DNA from: Undaria pinnatifida
Lineage: Eukaryota; Sar; Phaeophyceae; Laminariales; Alariaceae
Assembly: GCA_012845835.1 (NCBI GenBank)
Contig: JABAKD010000023.1
Span: forward strand, 15,186,702 to 15,250,701
Direction of reading: 5' to 3'
DNA: 64,000 nt
Below are positions 52,441 through 61,790 of the stretch, in pieces. The position numbers and the translations under genes are program-made. The notes under the pieces were generated by a model. That model did not search any database. It was not told the origin of the DNA and saw only the letters and a list, made by a program, of their open reading frames with translations. Position 1 is the first letter of the stretch; every line of letters begins with the position of its first letter.

Positions 52441-55400
52441 CTAGTATAACCGTGCCAGCATGCGAACCGTCCGGGTAACTCCAAGGTGTAGGGAGGTGTC
52501 GGCGTGGCATGTGTTCAGCACCCAGGGGCGCATCAGCATTGGAACGTAGACGCGGGGGGGATAGGGTGCAGGTGGCGGGAGGCTGTTCCCGGGTTGAGAT
52601 GTGGATGGTCGTTGGACCAGGAGGGCTGTTTCGTCGTCAGTGCGGTGGAGTCTGCCTTTGGCGGCAAGTGCAAGGACGTCGGAGAGTAGTGGTCGCTGGG
52701 CCGAGGGGATGGAATCCAAGAGGTCAGCCGGCGGCGGAGAAGGGGAGTCCAACGATAGGAAGCGGATGGCGGCGTAGCACACGGGCTCTGCGCGTTGTTC
52801 GCGCGCCCAGTCTCTGTAGGTGTAGCGCTCAACGCGGGCGAGGAGGTGGGGGTCGATATTGAGGTCAACAACAGGATCCGGGAGCAGAAGTGGCGGTGTT
52901 GATGGGGATGTCGGAGAAGTCGTCGAAGGAGGGGCCGGTCTTGGTGCGGTTGGTGCGGGTGACGCGGGCGGCGTGGGGACGGCAGCTGGAGGCGTTGTCG
53001 TCGGGGGAAGCCTTGGTTGGGCCCCGGCCGGGGGCGTGTGCGGTCGACGGGTAGATGTAGATCTTCTGGATACGGTTGGTTTCGGACGGCGTCCGAACCC
53101 ATAGTCTGCGGTAGGTCGGGGGTTTCCCGCGGCGGCGGCGGCGCGATGGCGGGTCCGTGAAGAGATCAGACCAGAAGGCGGTGGTTCCGTGGCGCCAGTG
53201 GTGGACAGCGGGGAGACGACGGGTGGCCTGGAAGCCGAACCAGGAGGAGCGCCGGTGTTCACGGCAGCATTCTCGGAGCTGACGAGCGGCCTGGCGGTGG
53301 AGTCCCGGGTCGAAATAGGCCCGACGAAGTTGTTGGGGATGCCGTGGTGCTCCATGCGTGATCCCAGTAGGCGGAAGTCGGTATAGTCGTCGGCGGTGAA
53401 GGGAAGAGGCTGGATTGTTGGAATGGGTCTTGAAGGGGGGGACACGAGCCCACCCAAGCCGATACCCGGTGTAGGCGGCTCGTTCGGTGCGAAGCCGCAG
53501 GGGCGGATGAGGTAGATGCCAACAGTGTCCGGGCCAGTGAGGCGGTTGCGTCCGGTGCGGTTGGCGTCGGTGGCTGGTTGTGGTAGGCGTGAAAGGAAGT
53601 CGGCGTTGCCGTTGGCCGTACCTTTGCGGTACTTCAGTGTGTAGTTGTAAGCCGAAAGGAACTCGAGCCAGCGCCGGACGCGAGCGTTGTGCTCACCAAC
53701 CTTGGCGATGTTCTCGAGCGCCTTGTGGTCCGAATAAATTTCGAAACGGGTGGACCACAGATGCCCGCGTAGTCGCTTGATCGCCCAAACGATGCTGCCG
53801 GCCTCGAGGTCGAGGGGTGTCCATGAACGCTCGGAGTCCAGAGTGGCGCGGCTGATGTAGATTATCGGGCGGACGGAGCCGTCAGGTTGTTCCTGCTCGA
53901 GAGTCGCTCCAAAACCGTCGATGCTAGCGTCGCAGTAGAGGCGGAAAGGGCGGGAGTCGTCGGCGACGGCGTCCCAGTCGGGGTAGACGAGGATCGGTGG
54001 CTCGGTAAGTTCGTGGAGGATGGCGCGGATGGTGGCTTCTATGGCGGGGGTGAAGTCGAAGGTGGCGCCCTGCTTGAGTAGAGCATTGATGGGGCGAAGG
54101 CGTCTGGAAAGGTTTGGTAGGAACTTGCCGTAGTAGTTGATACCTCCGAGGAGTGATCGCACCTGTTTCTTGTCGGTGGGCATGGGCCTTTTGGTGAGGG
54201 CGGCGACCTTCTCGGAGTTGGGGCTGTAGCCGCCAGCGGAGATGGTGTGCCCCAGGAAGTCGGCGGTTGTGGCGCCAATTTTGGCCTTGGAGGGAGAAAG
54301 TTTGAGGTGGTGCTTACGGAGGCGACCAAAAAGGGCTCGGATGTTGGCGACGTGGTCGGTGGGGTCGGGGTCGAAGACGATGATGTCGTCGAGGTACGCG
54401 GCGACGCGTTCCAAGCCTTTAATGACCTCGTTAATAACCTTAATGAACCAATCGGGGGAGGCACTGCTGCCGTGCGGCATCACAAGCCACTCGAAGAGCC
54501 GGTCTGGCATGCAAAACGCCGTCGAAGGAATGGTATCCTTGTCGATGGTGATTTGGTGGAACGAGGAAACCAAGTCGAAGAGGGAGAAAATGCGCCCTTT
54601 TCCTAAAGAATCGAGGACCTCGTCAACGCGGGGGATGGAAAGCTGTCCGAGGGAGCTGATGGCGTTCAGCTTCTTATAGTTGATGGTGATGCGGACACCG
54701 CTGTCCTTCTTCGGGATGGCGACCATGGGGCTGGAGTAAGGTGAGGTCGAATGCTGAATCAAGCCGGCGGCCAGGTACTGGTCGAGGACGGCGTCGGCCG
54801 TTTTGGTAAGGATGGGGTTGATCCTGTACGGGCGGGAGGTAACTGGTTCGCTGTCCGGAGGTACGGTGATCTTGAACGGCATCAATGAGCACGAGCCGAA
54901 GTCGGTCTTGGAGGTGGAGAAGACGTCCGGAAACTCGCAGAGGACATCTCCAAGGCTGTCGATCACCGATGGGGACCATCCGGAACCGTGGAGGTCGAAG
55001 ATGATGTCGCGCAGAAGCGGCGGCAGACGGTCCCAGAGGTTGAGGAAGTTAGTTCGTTGATCGGTGTCGAGGCGTGCAAGGAGCTGTGGGCACGGGGCTG
55101 TCGGTGGGTACTGGGGATTGGCTGGTGGGGGGTTCTCGCTGGCCACAGGGATGTTGTCGTGTAGGGCATGTACGCCCGGCGTAGGCGGAGGGGCTGGGGG
55201 GTCCAAAGAAGGGTGCCCAAGGGTGGCTAGTGGTACTTCCACCAGCGGGGAGAGGGAGGTTCCGAGGAGGTCGCCCGGTTCGAGATCGGTTGATCCTGAC
55301 AATGGGATAGTGTGGTGTCCGTCGGAGACGAAAATTACCTTGTCGGTGAGAAGGTCCTCGCGGGGGAGCATGTTGACCATGTACTGCCCGGTAAACGCCG

Positions 55401-56325
55401 GGGCGCCTGACTGGCGCACGAGGTTGACCTTGATGAGCTTCGGCGAGGAGGAAAGCGAAATAACTTTCGTGCCGGCGAACCGGAGGTGGTAGACGTCGTC
55501 GGTGTATCGGTCGTCGGGAATGAAGGCGGAGGCCCTGTTGGTGTCGTGGTGGCGGAGGGAAAGTTCGCCCAGGGTCGGTTGGGGGGGCTGGTGTGGCAGC
55601 TGGGGCTGTCGCGGGAGCGTGGTATACGAGCGTCGCTCGAAGCGCATCCAGCTATCTCGCCCCAAGAGGATGGGATGCTGCATAGTTCCTGCAGGAACGA
55701 CGCAAGCCCATACTGCCAGGGCGGCGGTGGGGGTTTGGTGGTGCTTAAACTGGATGCTTAAACGGATGGAAAAGGAGGTGGAGAGGGGAGTCGAGGTTCC
55801 GAAACCTCCCCATGAACGAGGTGAGTTATGTCGCTCGCACTCATCCGTTGCTGACCGGGACGCCTTCAGTTGTTCCACGGCGGCGGCGGTGATGAACGAC
55901 TGAGGGGAGCCTGTGTCGAGCAGCGCCACGAGTTTGCAGCGTTTGGCGGCGGTAGGGCCGCTGTGGACTAGTACTTCGGTCGTGAACGACGCGTCGTCGA
56001 CAGTTAGGATGCCGCTTGTAAGGCACGGTCCATGTTCTGGTATCGTCGGCGCCGTAGTAGCGGGGTATAGGTTGGTTGCGCCGTCGACGGCGGAGACCCG
56101 AGCGAAGTGGCTGCTGGGCAAGGCGTCCGGGGTGGAGGGTGGCAGAAGGAGTCCAAGCGGGGTACTCGGCGTTTGTCGAGGGGGGGGGGGGCTTGTCTCG
56201 TGGATGCCATCTGCGGTGGGGAAGACCCGGCTGGCGTCGGTGGTGGTGGGTGTTGGCTCAGCGGAGCAGGGGGCGAGGGCGCTTGTGGCGTGGAGGCTTG
56301 AGCGAAGGCGTTCGCGGACGTCCAT
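52441..56325 (-). CDS. gypsy pol: protease, RT, RNase H, integrase zinc finger
   Basis: A 1294-residue open stretch of the long gag-pol frame; the first Met shown lies inside the end of the NADAR domain, so it is not a natural start. Protease: LVALLDTGSPQSF with DTG at 137-139. RT: MPFKITVPPDSEPVTSRPYR, YSSPMVAIPKKDSGVRITIN, FSLFDLVSSFHQITI, and AAYLDDIIVFD near residue 640. RNase H: FRLYCDASIDGFGATL near 790, TPLDLEAGSIVWAI, YSDHKALENI. A Pro/Thr/Ser-rich linker with LGGLVSPPSRP follows, then the first part of the integrase HHCC finger (CHADTSLHLGVTRT). TAG at 52441-52443 falls where YYW is usual in gypsy integrases, so a Tyr codon probably became a stop. Confidence 0.92.
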   Translation of the reverse strand: MDVRERLRSSLHATSALAPCSAEPTPTTTDASRVFPTADGIHETSPPPPRQTPSTPLGLLLPPSTPDALPSSHFARVSAVDGATNLYPATTAPTIPEHGPCLTSGILTVDDASFTTEVLVHSGPTAAKRCKLVALLDTGSPQSFITAAAVEQLKASRSATDECERHNSPRSWGGFGTSTPLSTSFSIRLSIQFKHHQTPTAALAVWACVVPAGTMQHPILLGRDSWMRFERRSYTTLPRQPQLPHQPPQPTLGELSLRHHDTNRASAFIPDDRYTDDVYHLRFAGTKVISLSSSPKLIKVNLVRQSGAPAFTGQYMVNMLPREDLLTDKVIFVSDGHHTIPLSGSTDLEPGDLLGTSLSPLVEVPLATLGHPSLDPPAPPPTPGVHALHDNIPVASENPPPANPQYPPTAPCPQLLARLDTDQRTNFLNLWDRLPPLLRDIIFDLHGSGWSPSVIDSLGDVLCEFPDVFSTSKTDFGSCSLMPFKITVPPDSEPVTSRPYRINPILTKTADAVLDQYLAAGLIQHSTSPYSSPMVAIPKKDSGVRITINYKKLNAISSLGQLSIPRVDEVLDSLGKGRIFSLFDLVSSFHQITIDKDTIPSTAFCMPDRLFEWLVMPHGSSASPDWFIKVINEVIKGLERVAAYLDDIIVFDPDPTDHVANIRALFGRLRKHHLKLSPSKAKIGATTADFLGHTISAGGYSPNSEKVAALTKRPMPTDKKQVRSLLGGINYYGKFLPNLSRRLRPINALLKQGATFDFTPAIEATIRAILHELTEPPILVYPDWDAVADDSRPFRLYCDASIDGFGATLEQEQPDGSVRPIIYISRATLDSERSWTPLDLEAGSIVWAIKRLRGHLWSTRFEIYSDHKALENIAKVGEHNARVRRWLEFLSAYNYTLKYRKGTANGNADFLSRLPQPATDANRTGRNRLTGPDTVGIYLIRPCGFAPNEPPTPGIGLGGLVSPPSRPIPTIQPLPFTADDYTDFRLLGSRMEHHGIPNNFVGPISTRDSTARPLVSSENAAVNTGAPPGSASRPPVVSPLSTTGATEPPPSGLISSRTRHRAAAAAGNPRPTADYGFGRRPKPTVSRRSTSTRRPHTPPAGAQPRLPPTTTPPAAVPTPPASPAPTAPRPAPPSTTSPTSPSTPPLLLPDPVVDLNIDPHLLARVERYTYRDWAREQRAEPVCYAAIRFLSLDSPSPPPADLLDSIPSAQRPLLSDVLALAAKGRLHRTDDETALLVQRPSTSQPGNSLPPPAPYPPRVYVPMLMRPWVLNTCHADTSLHLGVTRTVRMLARLY

Positions 56326-56754
56326 AAGTACCCGACCTAGCAGGTTCCGACCGCGCCAGCGCGCCCTTTTGCAGGCAAACGGGTGGTCGGCCCTATAGCC
56401 GATGCCCCAGACGAGGTCGTACGGGCTGGCCTCAGCGATGTGCTTCTCGCCAGTTGCCTCGAGCGCTTGTTATAGGTCCGGATGTTGGCTGAACTTGCAG
56501 AAGTTGGTGTTGAGGACGATGTCGTAGCGGTGTCGCTCCCAACACTCCTGGTCGAAGCCGGACACGGTGCGTCCAAGAGATTTTTGATCGGCGGGGTCGG
56601 GGGTGATTCGGATGCGAAGCTCTGTCGCGGTGTCACCGAAGAGCGCAGCCTTCTACGCCATCATCATCTGTTCGGCGCAGTTGTACGTGACGCTTTCGTA
56701 CTCGATGTCGCACAGGTACCACTGTGAGAAGACGGACGAGGAGTTCCAGAAGAA
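56298..56754 (-). pseudogene. NADAR (YbiA-like) domain within gypsy gag-pol
   Basis: In the gag-pol frame, about 150 codons between the spacer and protease match the NADAR family (YbiA of E. coli is the known member). Visible: FFWNSSSVFSQWY (FY..FSN-like start), SVTYNCAEQMMMA..KA (the EH..Q..K-like helix with Glu), DPADQKSLGRTVSG (the A..LGR motif), DQECWERHRYDIVLNTNFCK (Trp helix), LEATGEKHIAEASPYDLVWG (the LL.TG...L.E.S..D..WG motif) and RGRNLLGRVLMDVRERLR (the N.LG..LM.VRE end). The four positions I recall as important in YbiA (Glu, Trp, Asp, Trp) are all kept. TAG at 56653-56655 and TAA at 56470-56472 interrupt it. NADAR enzymes act on ADP-ribose or NAD-derived substrates; the role here is inferred. 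Confidence 0.85.
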
Positions 56755-57708
56755 ATGGGAAGAATCCGGGGGGTCCGCGATGTCATGTGCTGGTGAGGGC
56801 GAGTCGTCGGAAGGGTGTTGCAGTGGTGGGTGTCGGCGATTGTTGGTAATGTCGCCGTGTGGCGTTGTCGGGGGTAGAGTCAGGTCCGATCGGGTGGTGC
56901 TGACTTGAACGCCCGAGTTCGCGGGGGAATTGCTCGGCAAAGCCGAGGTACCGGGAGAGTCCACGCGGTGGCGCGCACGCTGGGCGGGGATACCCTGAAA
57001 GGTCCTGTCTTCAGGCGTTTGGAGAGCAGGGCTGTACTCTCTAGGGCATGCAGATCCTGTGGCCCGAGTCCATGCAATGCGTGAAGCCGGCGAGGATGAC
57101 GGGGCAGGGTGCTCAGAGCATGTCCTGGTCGACTGTGATCGCGAGTCTTCCATCTGTACGACGGGGCTGTCCCTCGAGCTCAGGGACAGTGGTGCTGTCA
57201 ACACCGTGGCAGCGAGTGGGAAACCGTCATTCGCGGGCCCAACGTTGCCACTAAAAGGGCGCACGTCCTGTGACGAGCGGGTGAGCAGTGGCCAATCTGG
57301 GGTCGAGGCGGACTCAGGGGGCGATGGCCCGGTAGACGAAACAGCCCTTTCGTGTGAACCGGAACCGCTGGTAGTCGTAATCGTCGAGACTTCGCCCAGG
57401 TTAGCAATGTCTGGAATCTCAGCGACAGTCGGCAGGTAGCGTTGCACATCGCGGAAAGGCGTCGAGTGGAGCATCCCAGTAGGGCTCGACGTCTTGGCCT
57501 CCTCCCGCCCACACCTCAAGGCAATCACTGGAACAAGAGGATCAGTGCTTGAACAAGTGGTTGGGGTTCGGGCTGGGGTAGGGGGGGGGCGTAGGGGGAC
57601 AGGGGGAAGGGGGTCGTGACGCACGTGGTGTACTCGGGCGTCTTGAGACCCGGTCTTCGCAGCAAGTGCTGTTGGCGGAGATGCTGCAGTTGCTCCACCA
57701 CCGGCTCT
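56755..57708 (-). pseudogene. gypsy Pro/Ser-rich spacer before NADAR
   Basis: The same frame continues from the stop TGA at 57709-57711 down into NADAR. The roughly 320 residues are Pro, Ser and Thr-rich without a recognisable fold, with one more ordered phrase: VPVIALRCGREEAKTSSPTG followed by MLHSTPFRDVQRYLP. That phrase is the part conserved in the defective copy A2 (34740-35300), which suggests it was under constraint. It may be a linker or a processing region between Gag and the enzymes. Confidence 0.7.
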
Positions 57709-57711
57709 TCA

Positions 57712-58416
57712 GTTGGTGCGAAAGGTGCCCGGTTGTCGTTGATTGGGGTTGGTCGCGTTATTATTGCCGATCTGCATGTTCGGCGGGGCGGCGGCTGGGG
57801 GGACATAGGTCGCCGGGTCGTGTACCGTCATGGGTGTCGACTGCGATGCGGCGGCGGCGCGACGATGTTGAAATTGCTGCCCTTGCGACTGTCGGTTGCC
57901 GTTGTCGTGGGAGCGGCTGTTGTCGTGCGAGCGGCCGTTGTCGTGGGAGCGGCCGTTGTTGTGGCGTCTGTTGTTGGAGCGTCCGTTGTTGCCCCGGTGT
58001 TGGTTGGAGCGGTCGTGGTTGTAGCGGTTGTTGTTGTTGTTGGCGCCCCGGTTGTTGTTGTGGTAAGTGCCCCCACGGTTGTCGTTACGGTGGGCGTAGC
58101 GGTTGGAGTTCCGGTCGACGTTGTGCTCGTACTGGCCCCGGCGGTAAGAACGCATCCGTTGTTGCCATTGGCGGTAGGCGTGGCCGCCATCGTTTAGCTG
58201 GCCAAGTGCAGGGTTGAGGATGCCGGATATGTTGATGATGTCCTTGGGGCAGGTCTTCATGCTGTGATCCGTACCGTTGCAGTTAAGGCAATGTCCACCG
58301 TGAGCGCGTAGGGCTTGAGCACGGGCCGAGCTCGTGAGGAGCGGAGTCAGCAGCGGGGGATCCTGCGTACTAAACGTTGTCGTCACCATGTACACCTCCT
58401 CGTAGTGTCGGAGAGG
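57712..58416 (-). pseudogene. gypsy nucleocapsid-like segment with zinc knuckle
   Basis: In frame with gag after a TGA at 58417-58419. It contains CLNCNGTDHSMKTC, a CX2CX4HX4C zinc knuckle, followed by a long Asn, Arg, His and Gly-rich tail (HDNGRSHDNSRSHDNG-like repeats, YHNNNRGANNNNNR) that would bind RNA and could be disordered. The segment ends at TGA 57709-57711. The natural end of Gag may be this second TGA, with Pol expressed by readthrough in the same frame; that is a guess from the shared frame. Confidence 0.8.
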
Positions 58417-60456
58417 TCAGTCGGACTCGTCCTCGCAGAATTGGTCACTGTCGGCCTCGGATACGTTCATGATTAGTGGGTTTGACGCGGAACCCATCGC
58501 ACGAGTGCCGGGGCCACGCGTGTTGGTGTGTTGCGCAGGAGGTGGTGGTGAAGAGGAGTACGTAATATGCCCGCCGAAAGAGGTCGCATGAAATCCTTGG
58601 CCGTTGATAGCTGGCGTCTTGTTCGTTGCCAGTACCTCGAAGGCCGACCACATGTCCGCAACCGTGACGAACGGCTGCGAGGTCGTCATGAGGCGCCCAG
58701 GGTAGAGAGTTGGCATCAGCGACGGGTACTGACTGCTGGTAACTCCGCGTACGATTTCGACGACCATAGCGTCACTGGGCTTGAAAATCTTCTCCGTGCC
58801 CTGTGCGAGCGAGACACGCTCCTTGAACGCTCGCAGGAACGTGGAAAAGTCAGTTGAGCTCGGTACGCCGAAGGAGTGTAGCTGTTGGAAGGCGCGCCCC
58901 TGGTCGCCGTCGTCGAAGTGGTTGGTTGGGAGCTGCAGCAGCTTCCTAAAAGCCGACGGTCCGGTTCCGTCGATGCCTAGTTCCTGGACAACTTGGACGA
59001 AGAAATCGTCGATGAGACGGGTTAGGGGAGACGCCATGACCTGCGGATACCCGAGAGCCTTTCGGAAGCATTTGTGGAGGGTTCTGTGCCATCCCTTAAC
59101 CCACGGGGGTGTGTCGAATGATTGCTTTCCGGACTCGTCGCAGATTGTGAGGATCTCCCTCATCGCCAGTTTGACGCTGGCGAGGAACATGCCCAGGTAG
59201 ACGGCGGCGTCGCTGTTGGCCGGGAAGGGTAGGCGTACGAGTGGTGTCAACTTCCGCATGTCCACCACGTCGTACTGGCGCGTAACGGCATGATGTTCGT
59301 CGTCCGTCATAGGTCCCGATCGGGATGGCGTTGTCCTGGTGGGCGGGGTGGGGACCGTCGCCGGCGTGGGCGCGTCCGTGGTGGGCTGGGGCGGTGTCGT
59401 AGCAGTGGGCGCGGCCGTCGTAGGGGGGGGGGTGGGGCGTGCAGGGGCGTCGGGACGGTACTCTGTCTGGTTCCACACGTAGCCGCGGCCGGCGTTGTTG
59501 TGGAAGTGACGAAGGGCGAGTACCAGGGTGTTGGTGGCCCTGATGAGCTCGTCGGATGCGCTAGTTGTGGCGGCACGGGCCTGGACGAACGCGACCGATG
59601 GTTCGCTATCGGGGGCCAATAAATCCCACAGGCGGTGTGCCGCCGATGAGACATCAGAAAAAGCTGCTCCGCGTGTTCTCCGCATGCAGCGGAGGGTGGC
59701 GTCGCAGAAATCCCAATCAATAGCCTCGCGCGGCAGAACCGTCGGTCGTGAGGATGCCAAGGGGGTGGGGGAGGGCAAGGACTGGGCAGGCGGTGGCACC
59801 TGGTAGGTTGTGGTAACCGGCGGGGCCGGCGGTGGCAGCTGGAAAGTAGTGGCTCCAGGCGTCTCGGCGGGCGCATGGGTTGGCGCTACCCGCAGCGGCT
59901 GTGCCCGCAAGGACACAGGCACTGAAGGTTGCGTGGGGGAGGGGAGCGGCTGCGGTTGGAACAGAGTGGCCGCGGTCGCACCTGTAGCCGTATATGACGG
60001 CGAGAATGGGTTCGTGGAAAGGGTTGGGGATGGGTGGAGCCTAAGCAAGAGCTCGGCGCTCTCCTTTAGTTGGAGAACCAGCTGTTCGTGGTGAGCTTGC
60101 AGGGCTGCGCGGCGCTCGCGAAAAACCGCGCGGTGGCCCTGGGTGTTCCAAGGGTCCGAGATTGGGCTTGCAGAGTCCTGCGAAGTGGTCTCAGGCTTTA
60201 CAGTGGGCTCGCGCCCGGCACCGGAGGTGCCTGCTCCCAGGGGAGGGGGGCCCGGCGTGGCCGTGTGGAGCGTCAAGTCGCCCAGAATGGATTCCACGTT
60301 TGGGATGTCGTCCATGTTTGCGCGGGCGGTCCTGGCGGTGTACCGCTCCTCGTGGGAGCTGGGGGAATCAGGGGTGTGGGCCCCAGCCATGTTGGTGTCG
60401 GAAGCGTATTTCTCAGCCATGTCGATGTCGAGGAAAGGTGGGAGGGACGCTTGCAC
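58417..60456 (-). CDS. gypsy gag polyprotein
   Basis: 679 residues from the ATG at 60454-60456 to TGA at 58417-58419; a second Met lies at residue 13. Residues about 1-250 are Pro/Ala/Thr-rich with one helical segment (HRAVFRERRAALQAHHEQLVLQLKESAELLLRL). Residues about 430-620 form the ordered gag part (VRLPFPANSDAAVYLGMFLASVKLAM, GWHRTLHKCFRKALGYPQV, FRKLLQLPTNHFDDGDQGRAF, FSTFLRAFKERVSLAQGT), consistent with a retrotransposon capsid. The zinc knuckle follows in the same frame beyond the stop. The only support for gag identity is position and character; the fold was not tested. Confidence 0.8.
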   Translation of the reverse strand: MQASLPPFLDIDMAEKYASDTNMAGAHTPDSPSSHEERYTARTARANMDDIPNVESILGDLTLHTATPGPPPLGAGTSGAGREPTVKPETTSQDSASPISDPWNTQGHRAVFRERRAALQAHHEQLVLQLKESAELLLRLHPSPTLSTNPFSPSYTATGATAATLFQPQPLPSPTQPSVPVSLRAQPLRVAPTHAPAETPGATTFQLPPPAPPVTTTYQVPPPAQSLPSPTPLASSRPTVLPREAIDWDFCDATLRCMRRTRGAAFSDVSSAAHRLWDLLAPDSEPSVAFVQARAATTSASDELIRATNTLVLALRHFHNNAGRGYVWNQTEYRPDAPARPTPPPTTAAPTATTPPQPTTDAPTPATVPTPPTRTTPSRSGPMTDDEHHAVTRQYDVVDMRKLTPLVRLPFPANSDAAVYLGMFLASVKLAMREILTICDESGKQSFDTPPWVKGWHRTLHKCFRKALGYPQVMASPLTRLIDDFFVQVVQELGIDGTGPSAFRKLLQLPTNHFDDGDQGRAFQQLHSFGVPSSTDFSTFLRAFKERVSLAQGTEKIFKPSDAMVVEIVRGVTSSQYPSLMPTLYPGRLMTTSQPFVTVADMWSAFEVLATNKTPAINGQGFHATSFGGHITYSSSPPPPAQHTNTRGPGTRAMGSASNPLIMNVSEADSDQFCEDESD

Positions 60457-61317
60457 TGGAGTCGAGATTGGTGGGGTGGAAGTGTAGAGGAAGGTTGGAT
60501 CCAGGCTTGGATCTTGGGGCGGCAGCTACAATCACCAACAAACCGATCTAGAGGGAGAAAAAAAAAAGACAGCAAAATACAAAATGGAAGTAAGGGCGTA
60601 CGGTAGGGGGGGGGATGTGCCACGATTTTAGTGCTCGTCCAAGGGTATATGTTTATGTGGTTTGGAGAGTATCTGACCAGAAATCAGACGTCTCGTTTTT
60701 GTCAGACGACAGTCATACTCACGTCACTTGAGCGATACCTATGAGACTGAATTGGGCAGAGCTCCGTCTGAACTGCAGAATTCCTCTGTTATGGTATCAG
60801 GGCGTGGCAATTGTGGGACGTTGGCAGTGCAAAACCGATCGCGCGGGTACGATTGATCAGTACCTAAAAAGAGCGAAGGGTGAAAAAAAAAAAATTGCAG
60901 CATGCCGGCACCATTTGGTGGGCACACAAAATACCGGGCGATCGAAAGGCGGGGTGTTCGTCGTTACGTGACAAGAAAAAATGGGCAGCATGCCGGCCGT
61001 TTCGGGGGGGGGTTCGCGTAGTCCGGTACGTCGTGGCGTAACGCAAGGTATCGTAAAGGCAGCTTAAATGACATCAGACCCCGGTACGTGAAACAAAGAA
61101 AAGCATACCGATCAGCTACCATGGGGAAGGAGCTCGGGTACGCTAGTCTGTTGCGACTATAGTTATAATTTGTCCAGCAGACAGTTTTCAGTTTTAGGAC
61201 ATTTTTATGCACGGGCGGCATCGAACATGTTCTAAATTTGAGTAGCATGCAGCTGCTGTTGGTGATATGCTGGACAAACAAGGAAAGAAAAGAATAAAAG
61301 AAAAAAAATAATAAAAA
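60457..61317. other. gypsy 5' side and unassigned sequence
   Basis: The gypsy leader should start here, but I found no match to the LTRs at 1-180 or 42147-42316. A plus-strand tggtatcagggc at 60792-60803 resembles the initiator-tRNA primer site of other retroelements, without a recognisable LTR beside it. Several A-runs and G-runs are present; no gene. Confidence 0.4.
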
Positions 61318-61790
61318 AATAAAACAGTTGTTGACTTTCAAGCTTGCGCAGCAACGTTACAATTTTGAGCAGCATAGACCCTGCTTCATCGTAAAGCTGA
61401 GGCGGAAAAAGCGTTGAAGTAGCAACAGGGGGGGGAATTTGGGCATCATCTACCCTGTATCACCAAAAACGGGGAAAAGTAAACTCGAGGGTGACAAAAT
61501 TTGGGCAAATCTGAGCAGCGTCTACTCCACTTCATGGGAGATGGAACAGATGCGAGGGAACTTTAATGCATTTTGCTTTTTCGAGAGAAAAAAGAAAGAA
61601 AAAAAAAATTGCAGCGTAGAGCCGGCTATGGGGTAAAAAGCTGGCCAGACGCGGGGGGGGGGGGGACAATTCAACATTAGACGGCGTAGGGCTCGGGCAC
61701 TACAAATAAACTGACAAAATGCTCTTACAGCAGAATAGAGAAGCATATGGGCATGATAGAGCCCATATGTGGCTCAAAACTGGTGAGAGG
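61318..61790. repeat. degenerate repeat family R3, copy 2
   Basis: Matches 40081-40530 with indels: ttgacttt/ctcaagcttgcgcagcaac, gagcagcatagaccctgctt, cttcat...gagatgg, catgatagagcccatat. The copy stops exactly where the second copia LTR begins, so it served as its target. Confidence 0.7.

Larger units (their letters stand above)
42147..60456 (-). mobile_element. Ty3/gypsy chromovirus-like element carrying a NADAR domain, interrupted by copia
   Basis: Minus-strand order: gag, zinc knuckle, spacer, NADAR, protease, RT, RNase H, integrase, GPY/F, chromodomain, Tudor-like module, non-coding 3' region, LTR. From 60456 to 52441 everything is in one frame, with stops at 58417-58419, 57709-57711, 56653-56655, 56470-56472 and 52441-52443. 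A frameshift lies near 52083 and a copia element occupies 45491-51833. The PR-RT-RNase H-IN order and the chromodomain define Ty3/gypsy. I could not find the 5' LTR right of 60456, so that end may be truncated or overwritten. Confidence 0.85.

Noticed and set aside
60457..61317. 5' LTR of the gypsy element
   Set aside because: No stretch here matches the LTR sequences at 1-180 or 42147-42316, and no TG...CA boundary beside a primer site could be set.
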